This document shows, one piece after another, positions 1 through 9,798 of a stretch of 64,000 bases of DNA. How positions within the stretch are numbered: the stretch's first letter is position 1; the number at the start of each line of letters is the position of its first letter. A program made the position numbers and the translations under genes. Source of the DNA: Pseudomonas putida (GTDB lineage: Bacteria; Pseudomonadota; Gammaproteobacteria; Pseudomonadales; Pseudomonadaceae); contig CP163498.1 in assembly GCA_041071465.1 (NCBI GenBank), positions 5,040,001 through 5,104,000 on the forward strand, in the 5' to 3' direction. The notes beneath the pieces are model-generated. The model saw only the letters and a list, made by a program, of their open reading frames with translations, ran no database searches and was not told the DNA's origin.

Positions 1-1
1 A

Positions 2-529
2 CTGCATGGCAGTATCCCTCGCGCATTGGGCGTTCGCGGGCTGGCGCCCGAGCAGCCGGTGCAGGGCAGCGCTGGCCAGGCGTACGCCATCGAGATCAGT
101 GCACTGGTGGAAAAGGACGGCACGCCCGCGGCCTTGGCTTCGGGTGATCAACTGACGATCACTGCAGTCGTGCTAGAGGATGACGACGCCTTGAGCGTTG
201 GGTTGACGCTGAACCTGAATCTGAGCATCGTCGACTTCCCAGTGAACGCGCCGGCAGCGGCCATCTATGGTTTGGTCAGTCACGAGGCTGGCCGAGCAAC
301 GCCGGAACTGTTCGCCAGCGCACCGCAGCCCAGCATCGTCGAGTTTCCGGAGCTGGTGGCCGACCTGGTACGTGGGCATGTACGGCGCAAGGCGATGTTC
401 GTATGGCCATTCGTGCCGAGAAACCCGATTACGCCTGGTCATGCATCAGCGGGTTTGGTCAAGATCGATCGTACCGGAGGCGGGCAGATTCCTGAGCATC
501 CGACACTGGACTTCCCGCCTGCGCAATAG
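2..529 (+). CDS. Hypothetical protein, 3' end of a gene cut by the window edge
   Basis: The reading frame is open from base 2 with no clear ribosome binding site, so this is the C-terminal part (about 175 residues) of a longer protein. I do not recognise the family. The visible part has a stretch of short alternating hydrophobic segments (around LTLNLNLSIVDFPV) suggestive of beta structure, and a Pro/Gly-rich C-terminus. No membrane helix or catalytic motif stands out. It converges with the LysR gene on the other strand. Confidence 0.55.
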   Translation: MHGSIPRALGVRGLAPEQPVQGSAGQAYAIEISALVEKDGTPAALASGDQLTITAVVLEDDDALSVGLTLNLNLSIVDFPVNAPAAAIYGLVSHEAGRATPELFASAPQPSIVEFPELVADLVRGHVRRKAMFVWPFVPRNPITPGHASAGLVKIDRTGGGQIPEHPTLDFPPAQ

Positions 530-569
530 AGAGAGGGCGCTTGAGACAGTGGCTCGTCTGAGCCAGCAA

Positions 570-1490
570 TCAGTCCGACAACGACCATAGCGGATCGCTG
601 GCCATCAGCAGGGTCACCCAATCGGTAAAGGCGCGTACCCTTGCTGACAAGTGGCGGGTGTAGGGGTAGACGATGGAAAGGGGCATGCTAGCCATCTGCC
701 AATCAGGCAAGACCCTCACCAGCGCACCCGTTTTGAAATGCGGCACGGCCTCGGCCGTTGGAAGGAAGGCAACACCTAGCCCGGAGACCGCGGCGGCGGC
801 AGTTGCACTGCCGTTGTTGAAGTACATGGACGGCTGATGATCCAAGGTGAAACTGTCTGACCCGCGTGTGAGGGTTGGCACGAAACGCCTATCCGTTGCC
901 GGAAACTTGAACCCTAAATGTTTGTGGTTTGGCAGGTCCCAAGGGGTGTCGGGGATGCCGGCACTGTCCAGGTACCTGGGGGATGCGCAGAAGCAAAAGC
1001 GCATTTGGCCAATAGGCCGACACACCAGATCCTGATCGGTAATGGTTCCACCACGAATCGCACAATCCACACCTTCCTGAACAAGATCAACGACACGCTC
1101 GCTGCAGCCGATGTCGAGATGGATTTCGGGGAATGTCGAGGCAAACTCGGAAAGGGCGGGGACCACGAACAAGATACCGACAGGGGAGGGCATTTCAATG
1201 CGAACACGCCCACGCACGACATTTCGGCTTTGCGAAGTCGAAGCCTCCAGCTCGTCCACATCGTCAATCACGGCACGCGCTCTGATGTAGTAGGCGGCCC
1301 CTTCGGGTGTGGGTGAAACTTTACGCGTTGTACGATGCAGCAGCCTGATACCCAGCAGATTTTCCAGTGCCTGGATTTGGCCTGAGACCGTTGTTTTTGC
1401 CAGCGACAGGGAGTCTGCAGCACCGCTGAAACTGCCCACTTCGACGATGCGGCAAAACGCCCGCATCGCCTCCAAACGGTCCAATGCCAT
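570..1490 (-). CDS. LysR-family transcriptional regulator
   Basis: 306-residue protein of normal LysR length. The N-terminal winged helix-turn-helix (about residues 1-60) includes FSGAADSLSLAKTTVSGQIQ followed by ALENLLGIRLLHRTTR, the classical LysR recognition region. Residues of about 90-300 form the periplasmic-binding-protein-like effector domain. It is divergent from the AhpD-like gene at 1602 with 111 bp between the starts, so that gene, and possibly the efflux operon behind it, is the likely target. The effector is unknown. Confidence 0.93.
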   Translation of the reverse strand: MALDRLEAMRAFCRIVEVGSFSGAADSLSLAKTTVSGQIQALENLLGIRLLHRTTRKVSPTPEGAAYYIRARAVIDDVDELEASTSQSRNVVRGRVRIEMPSPVGILFVVPALSEFASTFPEIHLDIGCSERVVDLVQEGVDCAIRGGTITDQDLVCRPIGQMRFCFCASPRYLDSAGIPDTPWDLPNHKHLGFKFPATDRRFVPTLTRGSDSFTLDHQPSMYFNNGSATAAAAVSGLGVAFLPTAEAVPHFKTGALVRVLPDWQMASMPLSIVYPYTRHLSARVRAFTDWVTLLMASDPLWSLSD

Positions 1491-1601
1491 TGTGCGAATT
1501 TCCGTACAAACAAAACGATTGCACCCAGTTTATCCGAAAACACGGTTTCACTACAGTTTGCTCATCCCACCGAGCGGTGGCGAACCAACTGGAGAATCGT
1601 G

Positions 1602-2042
1602 ATGAGCACCAAACGTATCAATTATTACGAAGCAGCCCCACAAGCCATGAAAGCCATGATGGGGCTGGAAAAGGCCGCTTCTCAATCCATTTTGCCGGCA
1701 TCGCTGCGAGAGCTGGTGCGGATTCGTGCATCGCAGATCAACGGTTGTGCCTATTGCATCGACATGCACACCGCCGATGCGCTGAAAGCAGGTGAAACCC
1801 CACGCCGTCTGATGGCTGTCAGTGCCTGGAAAGAAACACCGTTCTTCGATGCCCAGGAACGTGCTGCGTTGCTGTGGACTGAAACCCTCACCCTGGTGGC
1901 AGAGAGGCATGCACCGGATGAGATTTACCAAGAGGTTGCCGCTCAATTCACTGAGCAAGCGCTGTCCGAGCTCACCTTTGTGATTGCCGCCATCAACGCC
2001 TGGAACCGCTTCGGCGTCGGTTTCGCCATGCAGCCAAAGTAA
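1602..2042 (+). CDS. Carboxymuconolactone decarboxylase / AhpD-like family protein
   Basis: 146 residues. The motif INGCAYCIDMH (about residues 44-54) is the CxxC-xxx-H redox signature of AhpD-like alkylhydroperoxidase-fold proteins, which act as thiol peroxidases or reductants. The ATG at 1602 is preferred over the GTG at 1599 because GGAG lies 7 bases upstream of it. The C-terminal WNRFGV is also typical of this family. It is divergent from the LysR gene, a common arrangement for stress-induced AhpD-like proteins. The substrate cannot be read from sequence. Confidence 0.9.
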   Translation: MSTKRINYYEAAPQAMKAMMGLEKAASQSILPASLRELVRIRASQINGCAYCIDMHTADALKAGETPRRLMAVSAWKETPFFDAQERAALLWTETLTLVAERHAPDEIYQEVAAQFTEQALSELTFVIAAINAWNRFGVGFAMQPK

Positions 2043-2174
2043 TCCCACATCCGAATTCGGGTGTTTGACACTACACGGCGACTTTCCTCCCAGCCTGAAC
2101 TTTCAAACACCCCCACTCGAATCAAATCTTTAACGTTTTGCGCGTGTCTGTGCGCGCTCTTTGACGGAGTCAAT

Positions 2175-2402
2175 ATGAAAAACATCATCAAAACCTGTGC
2201 TGCACTCATGATAGTACTGCCTTTTTTTGCACATGCCGCCGACGGCGCAGACGCGGTGAAGCGTTTCCAGGAACGAAACAAGGCGATGTTTGCTCAACAA
2301 GCAAAGGCGCGAGCGGAGCGCGAACAACAGGATCATCAGGCGAGTAAAGATACGCTGCAGGAGGGTGGCGATTCTGTTAGCGCAGGAATGATTGCTGAAT
2401 AA
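2175..2402 (+). CDS. Small exported protein of unknown function
   Basis: 75 codons from the ATG at 2175, preceded by ACGGAG. The first about 21 residues are a clear Sec signal peptide (MKNIIKT then hydrophobic ALMIVLPFF, cleavage near AHA-ADG). The mature part is highly charged and Gln/Ala/Glu-rich (KRFQERNKAMFAQQ), probably helical. It lies just ahead of the RND adaptor gene and may be in the same transcript. I do not recognise the family. Confidence 0.65.
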   Translation: MKNIIKTCAALMIVLPFFAHAADGADAVKRFQERNKAMFAQQAKARAEREQQDHQASKDTLQEGGDSVSAGMIAE

Positions 2403-2445
2403 ACCACGGCGTATCGATTTGCCATTTAGTGAAAAGGATCAATCC

Positions 2446-3600
2446 GTGCGCGCTCCCGCCCTCATTGCAACTGGCTTCGTTGCTACAATTTCGCTGATCG
2501 CTGGATGTAACAAAGAAACCGCCCCGCAAGTGACAGCCAATCCTCCCGCTGTCGATGTTGTTAGTGTAACCGTTCAACCCGTGAAACCCTGGGACAGCTT
2601 CAATGGCCGCATCGGGGCTATGGAAACGGTATCGGTGCTGCCAAGAGTCGGTGGTTACATCACCAAGGTCGCTTACAAGGAAGGCAGCGAGGTCAACAAA
2701 GGCGACCTCTTGTTTGTCGTTGACCAGCGCCCCTATCGCGCTACCTTGGCGAGTGCGCAAGCCCGGCTGGAGCAGGCACGGGCTTCACTTGCTTTCGCCA
2801 AGCAACAAAATCAGCGAGCGCAGCAGCTTATCAAGAGCCATGCGATATCGATGGAGGAGGCTGAGCAGAAGCGAGCAGCCTACGAACAGGGCGTTGCTGA
2901 GGTACATGCTGCTGAGTCCGAGGTGACGACAGCTGCCCTCAATCTGGCGTTCACCGAGGTTCGATCGCCCATCGATGGCCGGACAAGTCGGGCACAACTC
3001 ACGGTCGGCAACCTGGCCGTCGCGGACCAGTCTGTACTCACCTCGGTGGTGTCGCAGGACCCGGTCTATGTTTACTTCGACCCGGATGAACAAAGCTTCC
3101 TGAACTATCAAGAACGCTTGAAGGCCTCTCAACGTACACAGGTGCGCGTCGGACTGGCAAACGATGAACACTCTCCCTATGAAGGGGAACTCTCGTTCGT
3201 TGACAACCAGGTGGACGCTGCAACAGGCACCATTCGCGCAAGGGCGACGGTGAAGAACCCAGACAGGTTCCTGGTGCCAGGGCTCTTCGCCAAAGTAGAA
3301 CTGTCAGTGGGTGAATCGCAGGTGCAAACACTGGTGCCTGAACGCGCCATCTTGAGTGATCAAGATAAAAAGTATGTCTACGTACTGAGCGGCGATGGCA
3401 AGGCTGAAAAAAGGTATATCGAGCCCGGCAAGTTGGTTGGGCAGCAGCGTGTGGTCGCCGCAGGCCTCGACAATAACGAACGCGTAATAGTTTCCGGTCT
3501 TCAGCAAATCTATGGCTCCGGCATGGCGGTCTCACCCAATCTTCTCGTTCCAGCAAGTACTGAAATGAACGTGTCCAGTACGCATAAAAGCTTGAAATAA
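2446..3600 (+). CDS. RND efflux periplasmic adaptor (membrane fusion protein), MexE-like lipoprotein
   Basis: The GTG at 2446 is chosen because AAAAGGA lies 8 bases upstream and it gives a lipoprotein signal ending in the lipobox LIAGC (about residues 15-19). A TTG at 2392 would add 18 residues and bury the signal. The about 384-residue protein has the adaptor layout: barrel-sandwich halves (VGGYITKVAYKEGSEV and the later RSPIDGRTSRAQLTVGN) around an alpha-helical hairpin rich in Ala, Gln and Glu (about residues 90-155), then beta-barrel and membrane-proximal domains. It would link the inner-membrane pump 18 bp downstream to an outer-membrane channel. Confidence 0.92.
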   Translation: MRAPALIATGFVATISLIAGCNKETAPQVTANPPAVDVVSVTVQPVKPWDSFNGRIGAMETVSVLPRVGGYITKVAYKEGSEVNKGDLLFVVDQRPYRATLASAQARLEQARASLAFAKQQNQRAQQLIKSHAISMEEAEQKRAAYEQGVAEVHAAESEVTTAALNLAFTEVRSPIDGRTSRAQLTVGNLAVADQSVLTSVVSQDPVYVYFDPDEQSFLNYQERLKASQRTQVRVGLANDEHSPYEGELSFVDNQVDAATGTIRARATVKNPDRFLVPGLFAKVELSVGESQVQTLVPERAILSDQDKKYVYVLSGDGKAEKRYIEPGKLVGQQRVVAAGLDNNERVIVSGLQQIYGSGMAVSPNLLVPASTEMNVSSTHKSLK

Positions 3601-3618
3601 CCTGCGAAGGCCTGTCTC

Positions 3619-6600
3619 ATGGATTTCTCTAAGTTTTTTATCGATCGGCCAATCTTTGCGATTGTTCTGTCGATTGTCATTTTTGCAGCAGGGTTGATCG
3701 CAATCCCGCTGCTGCCCGTTGGTGAGTACCCAGAAGTTGTTCCGCCTACCGTGGTGGTGAAGGCCACCTATCCGGGCGCGAACCCTAAAGAGATTGCCGA
3801 GTCAGTTGCTGTTCCCCTTGAGGAGGCCATCAACGGGGTTGAAGACATGGTCTATCTGAAGTCGGTGGCCAGCTCCGATGGCACGTTGCAGGTCGTAGTC
3901 ACCTTCAACGACAAGGTAGACCCAGACACGGCGGCGGTTCGCGTACAGAACAGGGTAAGCCAGGCGCTTTCTCGCCTGCCTGAAACGGTGCGCCAGTATG
4001 GCATCACCACGCAGAAACAATCCCCGACACCGCTGATGTATGTGGACATGTTCTCCACCAGCGAGAAGTTCGATGCCCTCTACCTGCGCAACTACCTTCG
4101 CCTGCACGTGAAGGATGAGCTGGCGCGTATTCCGGGGATCGGCGACGTGGTGCTTTACGGCTCCGGCGACTATGCGATGCGGATCTGGCTTGACCCAGAC
4201 AAGCTCGCCGCGCGTGGTATCACAGCACAGGACGCCATCAATGCCATCCGCCAGCAGAACGTTCAAGTATCCGCCGGGCAGCTCGGCGCTGAACCCTCGC
4301 CCCAGAACACCGATTTTCTGATCTCCATTAACGTGCAAGGTCGGCTCAAGACCGAGCAGGAGTTCTCTGACATCGTCCTGAAAACCGGGCGTGATGGCCA
4401 GATCACCCGGCTCGCCGACGTTGCCCGGGTGCAGTTGGACTCGGGGGATTACACGATGCGTGTATTCCGAGGCAAAAGTCAGGAGGTTGCAGTCGGGATC
4501 TTCCTAACCCCCGGGGCCAACGCAATCGACGTCGCCAACAAGGTGTATTCGAAACTCGACGCTTTGTCCAAAGACTTCCCGGAAGGGGTCAAGTACGTCA
4601 GTGTATGGGACCCCACAGTCTTCGTGCGCGAGTCGATCAGCGCCGTGCAGCACACGCTGTTCGAGGCGATGGCGCTGATCGTTCTGGTGGTCGTGATTTT
4701 CCTGCAGACCTGGCGGGCATCGATCATTGCGCTGATCGCAGTGCCAGTTTCTATCGTGGGAACGTTCGCGTTCCTCTATTTGCTCGGCTACTCCATCAAC
4801 ACGCTCACTTTGTTCGGCATGGTGTTGGCGATCGGCATCGTTGTCGACGACGCGATCGTGGTCGTGGAAAACGTCGAACGAAACATCGAGCTAGGTCAGA
4901 CACCCCTGCAAGCCGCTCATCAGGCGATGCGGGAGGTATCAGGCCCGATCCTGGCGATTGGTCTGGTGCTGTGCGCCGTGTTCATCCCGATGGCTTTCAT
5001 GAGTGGTGTGACAGGGCAGTTCTACAAGCAATTTGCCGTCACCATCGCGATCTCGACGGTGATTTCGACGGTTAACTCCCTGACCCTATCGCCGGTGCTG
5101 GCAGCCAAGCTGCTGCGTCACCACGACAGCCCGAAGGACAGGCTGACGCGATGCATGGATTTTGCGCTTGGTTGGCTGCTGCGCCCCTTCAACCGGTTCT
5201 TCAACCGCAGTTCGCAACGTTATGAACGGAGCATCGCCAGGCTGCTGCCACGCAAGGGACTGGTTTTTCTGGTGTACGCCGCGCTGTTGGGGGTGACCGG
5301 GCTGTTGTTCAACACCATCCCGACCGGGTTCATTCCCAGCCAGGACAAGCTCTATCTCTTCGCCGGCGCGACGCTTCCCCCGGGTGCATCGCTTTCCCGC
5401 TCTGACGCGGTAGCCCGAGAGATGTCTGCGATCGCTTCGACGGTGGAAGGTGTGGACTTTACCAACTCGTATGTCGGCTCCAACGCGCTGCAAAACACCG
5501 CGACCCCGAACCTGGTGACTGCCTACGTCATCCTCAAACCTTTCGGTGAACGCACCCGCAGTGCCGCGGACATCAACGCCGAGCTGAACAGCAAATTCGC
5601 TGCCATCAAGGACGGCGCAGCCTATGCCTTGCTGCCACCGCCCATCCAAGGCCTCGGTAACGGCTCCGGCTATTCGCTGTTTTTAACCGACCGAGGTGGT
5701 TTGGGATACGCGGCATTGCAGCAGGCACTGGAAAAATTCCAGGCCGAGGTCGCCAGCACCCCAGGCATGACCTTCCCCGTCAGCTCGTATCAATCCAACA
5801 TCCCGCAACTGGAGGTCAAGGTCGATCGCGTGAAGGCGCAGGCTCAGGGGGTTGAACTGCCGGCGATATTCGACACGCTGCAAACGTACTTGGGGTCTGT
5901 TTACGTAAACGATTTCAACCTGTTCGGTCGGGTTTACCGCGTCATTGCTCAAGCGGACTCAAGCTTCAGGCAAGCCGCAGAAGACGTAGGTAACCTTCGC
6001 GTACGTAACGCTCAAGGGAACATGGTGCCATTGAGTGCCGTGGTCAACATCGCCTCGACCTTTGGACCTGACCCCGTGATGCGCTTCAACGGGTACCCCG
6101 CTGCGGACTTGATCGGCGACGCGGACCCAAAGGTCATGTCTTCTGGCGAGGTGCTCAAGAAGTTGGAGGAAATCGCCGCCCGCACACTGCCACGAGGCAT
6201 AGCGCTGGAGTGGACAGATCTCAGCTATCAGCAGGTCACCCAGAGCAACACAGCCGTGATCGTATTCCCGATCGCCGTCATGCTGGCCTTCTTGGTACTG
6301 GCCGCGCTTTACGAGAGCTGGACGCTGCCACTGGCGGTCATTCTGATTGTGCCGGTTTGCATGTTTGCCGCACTGATGGGGGTATGGATCGCGGGTGGTG
6401 ACAACAACGTCTTCGTCCAGGTTGGCCTGGTGGTACTGATGGGGCTGGCGTGCAAGAATGCAATCTTGATTGTCGAGTTTGCGCGGGAGCTGGAGATGCA
6501 AGGGCGGGGGACTGTCGAAGCGGCGCTGGAAGCCTGCCGGCTTCGTCTACGCCCCATCGTGATGACATCGGTGGCATTCATCGCGGGCGCGGTGCCGCTT

Positions 6601-6798
6601 TTGGTTGGCACCGGTGCGGGCAGTGAGGTCCGTCACGCAACAGGTGTTACCGTCTTCGGCGGAATGCTCGGCGTGACCGTTTTCGGGCTGTTCCTGACCC
6701 CGGTGTTCTATGTGGTGATGAGGAAGCTAGGCGCAACCATCCCCGACCATCCTTCAAGCGTGCCGGCGCATGAGGTGGAGAGCCTGACCCATGGCTAA
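3619..6798 (+). CDS. RND (HAE1) multidrug efflux transporter, MexF-like
   Basis: 1059 residues, the usual length of a proton-driven RND pump. The N-terminus MDFSKFFIDRPIFAIVLS and the segment GEYPEVVPPTVVV match MexF/AcrB-type permeases. The TM4 proton-relay Asp pair is visible in GIVVDDAIVVVENVER, and the second half has the matching GLACKNAILIVEFA. Hydrophobic helices flank two large periplasmic loops. It follows the adaptor gene and overlaps the broken outer-membrane channel gene by 8 bp (ATGGCTAA). A LysR-controlled MexEF-OprN-like system is plausible, but the substrate is unknown. Confidence 0.95.
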   Translation: MDFSKFFIDRPIFAIVLSIVIFAAGLIAIPLLPVGEYPEVVPPTVVVKATYPGANPKEIAESVAVPLEEAINGVEDMVYLKSVASSDGTLQVVVTFNDKVDPDTAAVRVQNRVSQALSRLPETVRQYGITTQKQSPTPLMYVDMFSTSEKFDALYLRNYLRLHVKDELARIPGIGDVVLYGSGDYAMRIWLDPDKLAARGITAQDAINAIRQQNVQVSAGQLGAEPSPQNTDFLISINVQGRLKTEQEFSDIVLKTGRDGQITRLADVARVQLDSGDYTMRVFRGKSQEVAVGIFLTPGANAIDVANKVYSKLDALSKDFPEGVKYVSVWDPTVFVRESISAVQHTLFEAMALIVLVVVIFLQTWRASIIALIAVPVSIVGTFAFLYLLGYSINTLTLFGMVLAIGIVVDDAIVVVENVERNIELGQTPLQAAHQAMREVSGPILAIGLVLCAVFIPMAFMSGVTGQFYKQFAVTIAISTVISTVNSLTLSPVLAAKLLRHHDSPKDRLTRCMDFALGWLLRPFNRFFNRSSQRYERSIARLLPRKGLVFLVYAALLGVTGLLFNTIPTGFIPSQDKLYLFAGATLPPGASLSRSDAVAREMSAIASTVEGVDFTNSYVGSNALQNTATPNLVTAYVILKPFGERTRSAADINAELNSKFAAIKDGAAYALLPPPIQGLGNGSGYSLFLTDRGGLGYAALQQALEKFQAEVASTPGMTFPVSSYQSNIPQLEVKVDRVKAQAQGVELPAIFDTLQTYLGSVYVNDFNLFGRVYRVIAQADSSFRQAAEDVGNLRVRNAQGNMVPLSAVVNIASTFGPDPVMRFNGYPAADLIGDADPKVMSSGEVLKKLEEIAARTLPRGIALEWTDLSYQQVTQSNTAVIVFPIAVMLAFLVLAALYESWTLPLAVILIVPVCMFAALMGVWIAGGDNNVFVQVGLVVLMGLACKNAILIVEFARELEMQGRGTVEAALEACRLRLRPIVMTSVAFIAGAVPLLVGTGAGSEVRHATGVTVFGGMLGVTVFGLFLTPVFYVVMRKLGATIPDHPSSVPAHEVESLTHG

Positions 6799-7642
6799 CT
6801 TCAGAAACTGTTCAGTACCAATGTTGTTCATGTTGCTGGCTGGATGCTCGGTGGGGCCGGACTTTACCCGGCCAGGTGTGCCATCACTGCCGCAGTCCTT
6901 TACCCATCAACGCGCCGGCCAGGCCGCCCCGTCGCGTGACGCTTGCCCACATTCCACAGTTTGAAGTGAGGGTTGCCGTCGACAAGCATCGGCTTGCAGT
7001 CTTGACCGGCTTGTCTCCTGCATCGCTGGATTCCCAGCTGCTGGCTGTTAGCGCTATGCCTGCAGCGCCGCAGAGGATCGAAGCGGACACGCCAGCGAAC
7101 GTTATCCGCAGGCGCCCCGACGTTGCATCGGCTGAACACCGCTTGCACGCAGCGACTGCGCAGATAGGGATAGCTACTGCGGACCTGTTCCCTCGGGTCA
7201 CACTGGAGGCGGCTATAGGAGCCTATGCGTTTAACGGTAGTGCGCTCTACTCAGCCTCCGCAGAATCGAACATGGCGGCGCTAGGGGTTGACTGGTCATT
7301 CCTTGACGCAGGTCGGGTAAAGAGTCGGATCGAGGCTGCTGATGCAGAAGCAGCGGCTCGACTGGCGAATTATCAGCAGGCGGTATTGGTTGCGCTTGAA
7401 GACGTTGAGAACGCATTGGTGCGTTTTACGCGTACCACGGATGAGGAGGCCCGCTTGAACAGTGCAGCCGCTGAACTGGCGAAGGCGTCAGCGCTTGCAG
7501 GTGAAAAGTACCAAGCAGGTGCTATCGAGCTCTTCGAGCGATGGACGTCCAGCGTGAGCTCTACAACGCGCAGATAGACCAGGTTTCCAGCCAGGCGAAG
7601 CACGCAGCAGCAGCCTTCACGCAAAAAGTGGTTTGGGAGTAG
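6791..7642 (+). pseudogene. Broken outer-membrane efflux channel gene (OprN/TolC-like, NodT family)
   Basis: The start at 6791 overlaps the pump stop and encodes an intact lipoprotein signal (LFMLLAGCSVGPDFTRP), typical of OprM/OprN-type channels. The frame is lost at about residue 55. A second frame (about 6930-7550) continues with the mid/C-terminal half of such a channel: RLAVLTGLSP, RRRPDVASAEHRL, GIATADLFPRV. A further shift near 7540 is needed to reach MDVQRELYNAQIDQVSSQAK, ending at 7642. About 180-200 internal residues are missing compared with the usual about 470. The product cannot be a functional channel, so the pump would need another outer-membrane partner. Confidence 0.88.
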
Positions 7643-7728
7643 GGTGGATACATATATTCCATTTGTGCATGGAAATATGCTTGACGCCTTACTCAAGCCT
7701 GCCTACGATCTAGCTCATCGAAGCCGAG

Positions 7729-8352
7729 ATGAGCGCCATGAAAACGAACCAGCATCTTGAATTTGTCCAACCTTCAGAACCCGTCTCTCTGCACGCTCTG
7801 TTGAAGGAGGTCGATGGGATTTTCGAAATTCAAATCAATGCGCTCGCAACACTCTACGGTGTGAGTAAATCGGCGGTGCGGCTTACGCTTGGCGGCTCAC
7901 ATCGTCCTAAGTACCTCGCCCAGGTCTGCTACGAATATGCGGTGGAAGGTAAATGGCCGTTACAAGGCCATGACAATGACGCGGATTGGCTGGATCTGAG
8001 TGCTTTTGTCACCACCGGTCGAAGCTATGTTGAACACTACGGCGCCGCACCGCCCAAGATGTTAGAGAAAACACTGGTGATGGGAGGGATTCGCGCGGGC
8101 CTCGATTCCGATAGAGCTGATATCGATGGCATTCCCGCAGTGCTAGAGGGGCTCTACACTGGGTACTTGACCTTGCTGGAGATAGCAATAATGGCTCAAA
8201 TGAGCGAGAAGTCCGTAAGGAATGCGACGCTACCGACCGCTCAAGATCGCCTCGTTACCTCAAAGCAAGGCACCCGAACAGTGGTCGAGGCTCCCGAGGC
8301 TCTCCGGTGGTTATCGGGTCGCCGAAGCTTCAATCCAACAGTTGTGGTCTGA
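7729..8352 (+). CDS. Hypothetical protein, possible DNA-binding, first gene of a three-gene cassette
   Basis: 207 residues, family not recognised. The segment INALATLYGVSKSAVRLTLGG (about residues 35-55) reads like a helix-turn-helix, and a second HTH-like stretch (YLTLLEIAIMAQMSEKSVRNA) lies near residues 144-164. This suggests a DNA-binding or adaptor role, by inference only. It is followed after 2 bp by the next gene, so the two are translationally linked. The cassette lies between the broken efflux operon and the amine catabolic cluster. Confidence 0.7.
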   Translation: MSAMKTNQHLEFVQPSEPVSLHALLKEVDGIFEIQINALATLYGVSKSAVRLTLGGSHRPKYLAQVCYEYAVEGKWPLQGHDNDADWLDLSAFVTTGRSYVEHYGAAPPKMLEKTLVMGGIRAGLDSDRADIDGIPAVLEGLYTGYLTLLEIAIMAQMSEKSVRNATLPTAQDRLVTSKQGTRTVVEAPEALRWLSGRRSFNPTVVV

Positions 8353-8354
8353 TC

Positions 8355-8681
8355 ATGGCGCTGACGAGACAAGCTGAAGCCTATTGCGTTGAAACGCTGA
8401 AACGAACGAGCCCACCCACCGAAAAAATTGCAGGGTTTACCACCCGTACCGGGCGCCAGCTGGCGTTGGAGCGGGTTCGAAATGAAATCTATTGCTGGAC
8501 CGAGCTCTCATCTCTGGAGGCAGCGCCCTGCACGCCAAGGCGTAGGTATACAGCCTCGGAAACACGCAACTCGAACCTGAATCGTAAAAACGCGCCACGC
8601 CTTATGCTTGGACAGGAAGTTCTGTACTGGACTTTCAGCGACATCGAGCACTTCAAACGCTTTGTGGATTGGTACATCTAA
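8355..8681 (+). CDS. Hypothetical protein, second gene of the cassette
   Basis: 108 codons from the ATG at 8355, two bases after the previous stop; the longer frame from 8307 would overlap it. The protein is basic (RKNAPRLMLG, RRRYTAS) with an aromatic C-terminus (WTFSDIEHFKRFVDWYI). It has no recognised domain, signal peptide or membrane segment. Confidence 0.65.
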   Translation: MALTRQAEAYCVETLKRTSPPTEKIAGFTTRTGRQLALERVRNEIYCWTELSSLEAAPCTPRRRYTASETRNSNLNRKNAPRLMLGQEVLYWTFSDIEHFKRFVDWYI

Positions 8682-8763
8682 CGCTCTCTCCACCGGGCAG
8701 TGGGCGGCAATCCTCTCCCTTTTCTTGGTCTCCGTTCGTCTCAGTGAAGGTGGGTTCCCCTCA

Positions 8764-9798
8764 ATGCTCAAATGGCTTGCCTCCATGAGTCGCGATTTCC
8801 GCATTCACCTTGACTGGTCGCGTTTCGAGGAATCAGAGCGCTACCGCTATGTCACGCAGGCCTACGACCAATTCCCGACACAAGCGATGGAGGCAGATCT
8901 AGCCGAGCGCCTTAAGCGCGTCCAGGATGAGGCCGCTGCGAAGTTCAATGCTGATCGTGATCGGCTGAACGGGGCGGTCACAGCGCTGCACTCCAAAGTC
9001 ACTGAAGCTAAGCGTCTGGTAAGCCTCTTTCAGCGCGATTACCGCGCTGAGCTTGAGGCCCTGTACGCAGAAAAAGATCGGTTGCGCGGTGAAATGCGCC
9101 TGACAAGGAATGAGAAATCATCCGAATACGACAGCCTCGAGGCGTTACACGAGGAGAAAAAAGAGCTGTATAGAAAGAGCCGAGCGCTTAAGGACGATAT
9201 TGATAGCTGGTACGCGCAAGCCAACCGGAGTCGGGTTTTACTGGGGAAAAAGGATCGAGAGATTCCCAAGTACTCAATCTTCGGGATTAGCCAAAATTCT
9301 TTGCAGCGCGCCAAGAACGACCGGGATATCGTAATCAAGAAGATCAAGCGGGTGAAAGAGGAGATCGACACGGTCAACAGTGATATCTACGCCTTGAATA
9401 AGGCGCTAGAGCAAATGGGTGAGAAATTTGGGCAGACCAAGCAACGTATCGTTGATACCAAACAGGATCGGGCTGAGTTTTTCGGCTTGAGTGCGTCCGG
9501 TAAGACCTTAAATGCCCTGAAAAGTGAACAGGACGACGTGGCCTATGAGTTTGCCAGGTTACGCACCACAGTGGTTTCAATTGAAGAGGCACGGGTATGT
9601 TTCATCCGAGATGCCGAAAACGGCTATGGTGTGCCCGCGCTTCGCATTGAACTGGATAACCGGATTGAAACTCGGGTTGCCCACCTCAGGGCATACGATC
9701 TACCCGAGCAACAGATGCAGCGTAAGCTGCGGCACCGAGAGCAGTGGCTGCGGAACACACGAAGTAGCGCTCGGATTTGGCGGGGAACCTTAATTTGA
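8764..9798 (+). CDS. Long coiled-coil protein of unknown function
   Basis: The ATG at 8764 (MLKWLASMSRDFRIHLDWSRFE) is preferred; the frame extends upstream to 8608 but that part overlaps the previous gene. The about 344-residue protein is dominated by heptad-like, charged sequence (about residues 40-260: repeated LKRVQDE, LHSKVTEAKR, LHEEKKELYRKSR, KKIKRVKEEID), so an extended coiled coil is likely. No ATP-binding motif is visible. The N-terminus holds at most a weakly hydrophobic start. It may assemble with the two preceding products; defence or phage-related roles are possible but not shown. Confidence 0.72.
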   Translation: MLKWLASMSRDFRIHLDWSRFEESERYRYVTQAYDQFPTQAMEADLAERLKRVQDEAAAKFNADRDRLNGAVTALHSKVTEAKRLVSLFQRDYRAELEALYAEKDRLRGEMRLTRNEKSSEYDSLEALHEEKKELYRKSRALKDDIDSWYAQANRSRVLLGKKDREIPKYSIFGISQNSLQRAKNDRDIVIKKIKRVKEEIDTVNSDIYALNKALEQMGEKFGQTKQRIVDTKQDRAEFFGLSASGKTLNALKSEQDDVAYEFARLRTTVVSIEEARVCFIRDAENGYGVPALRIELDNRIETRVAHLRAYDLPEQQMQRKLRHREQWLRNTRSSARIWRGTLI

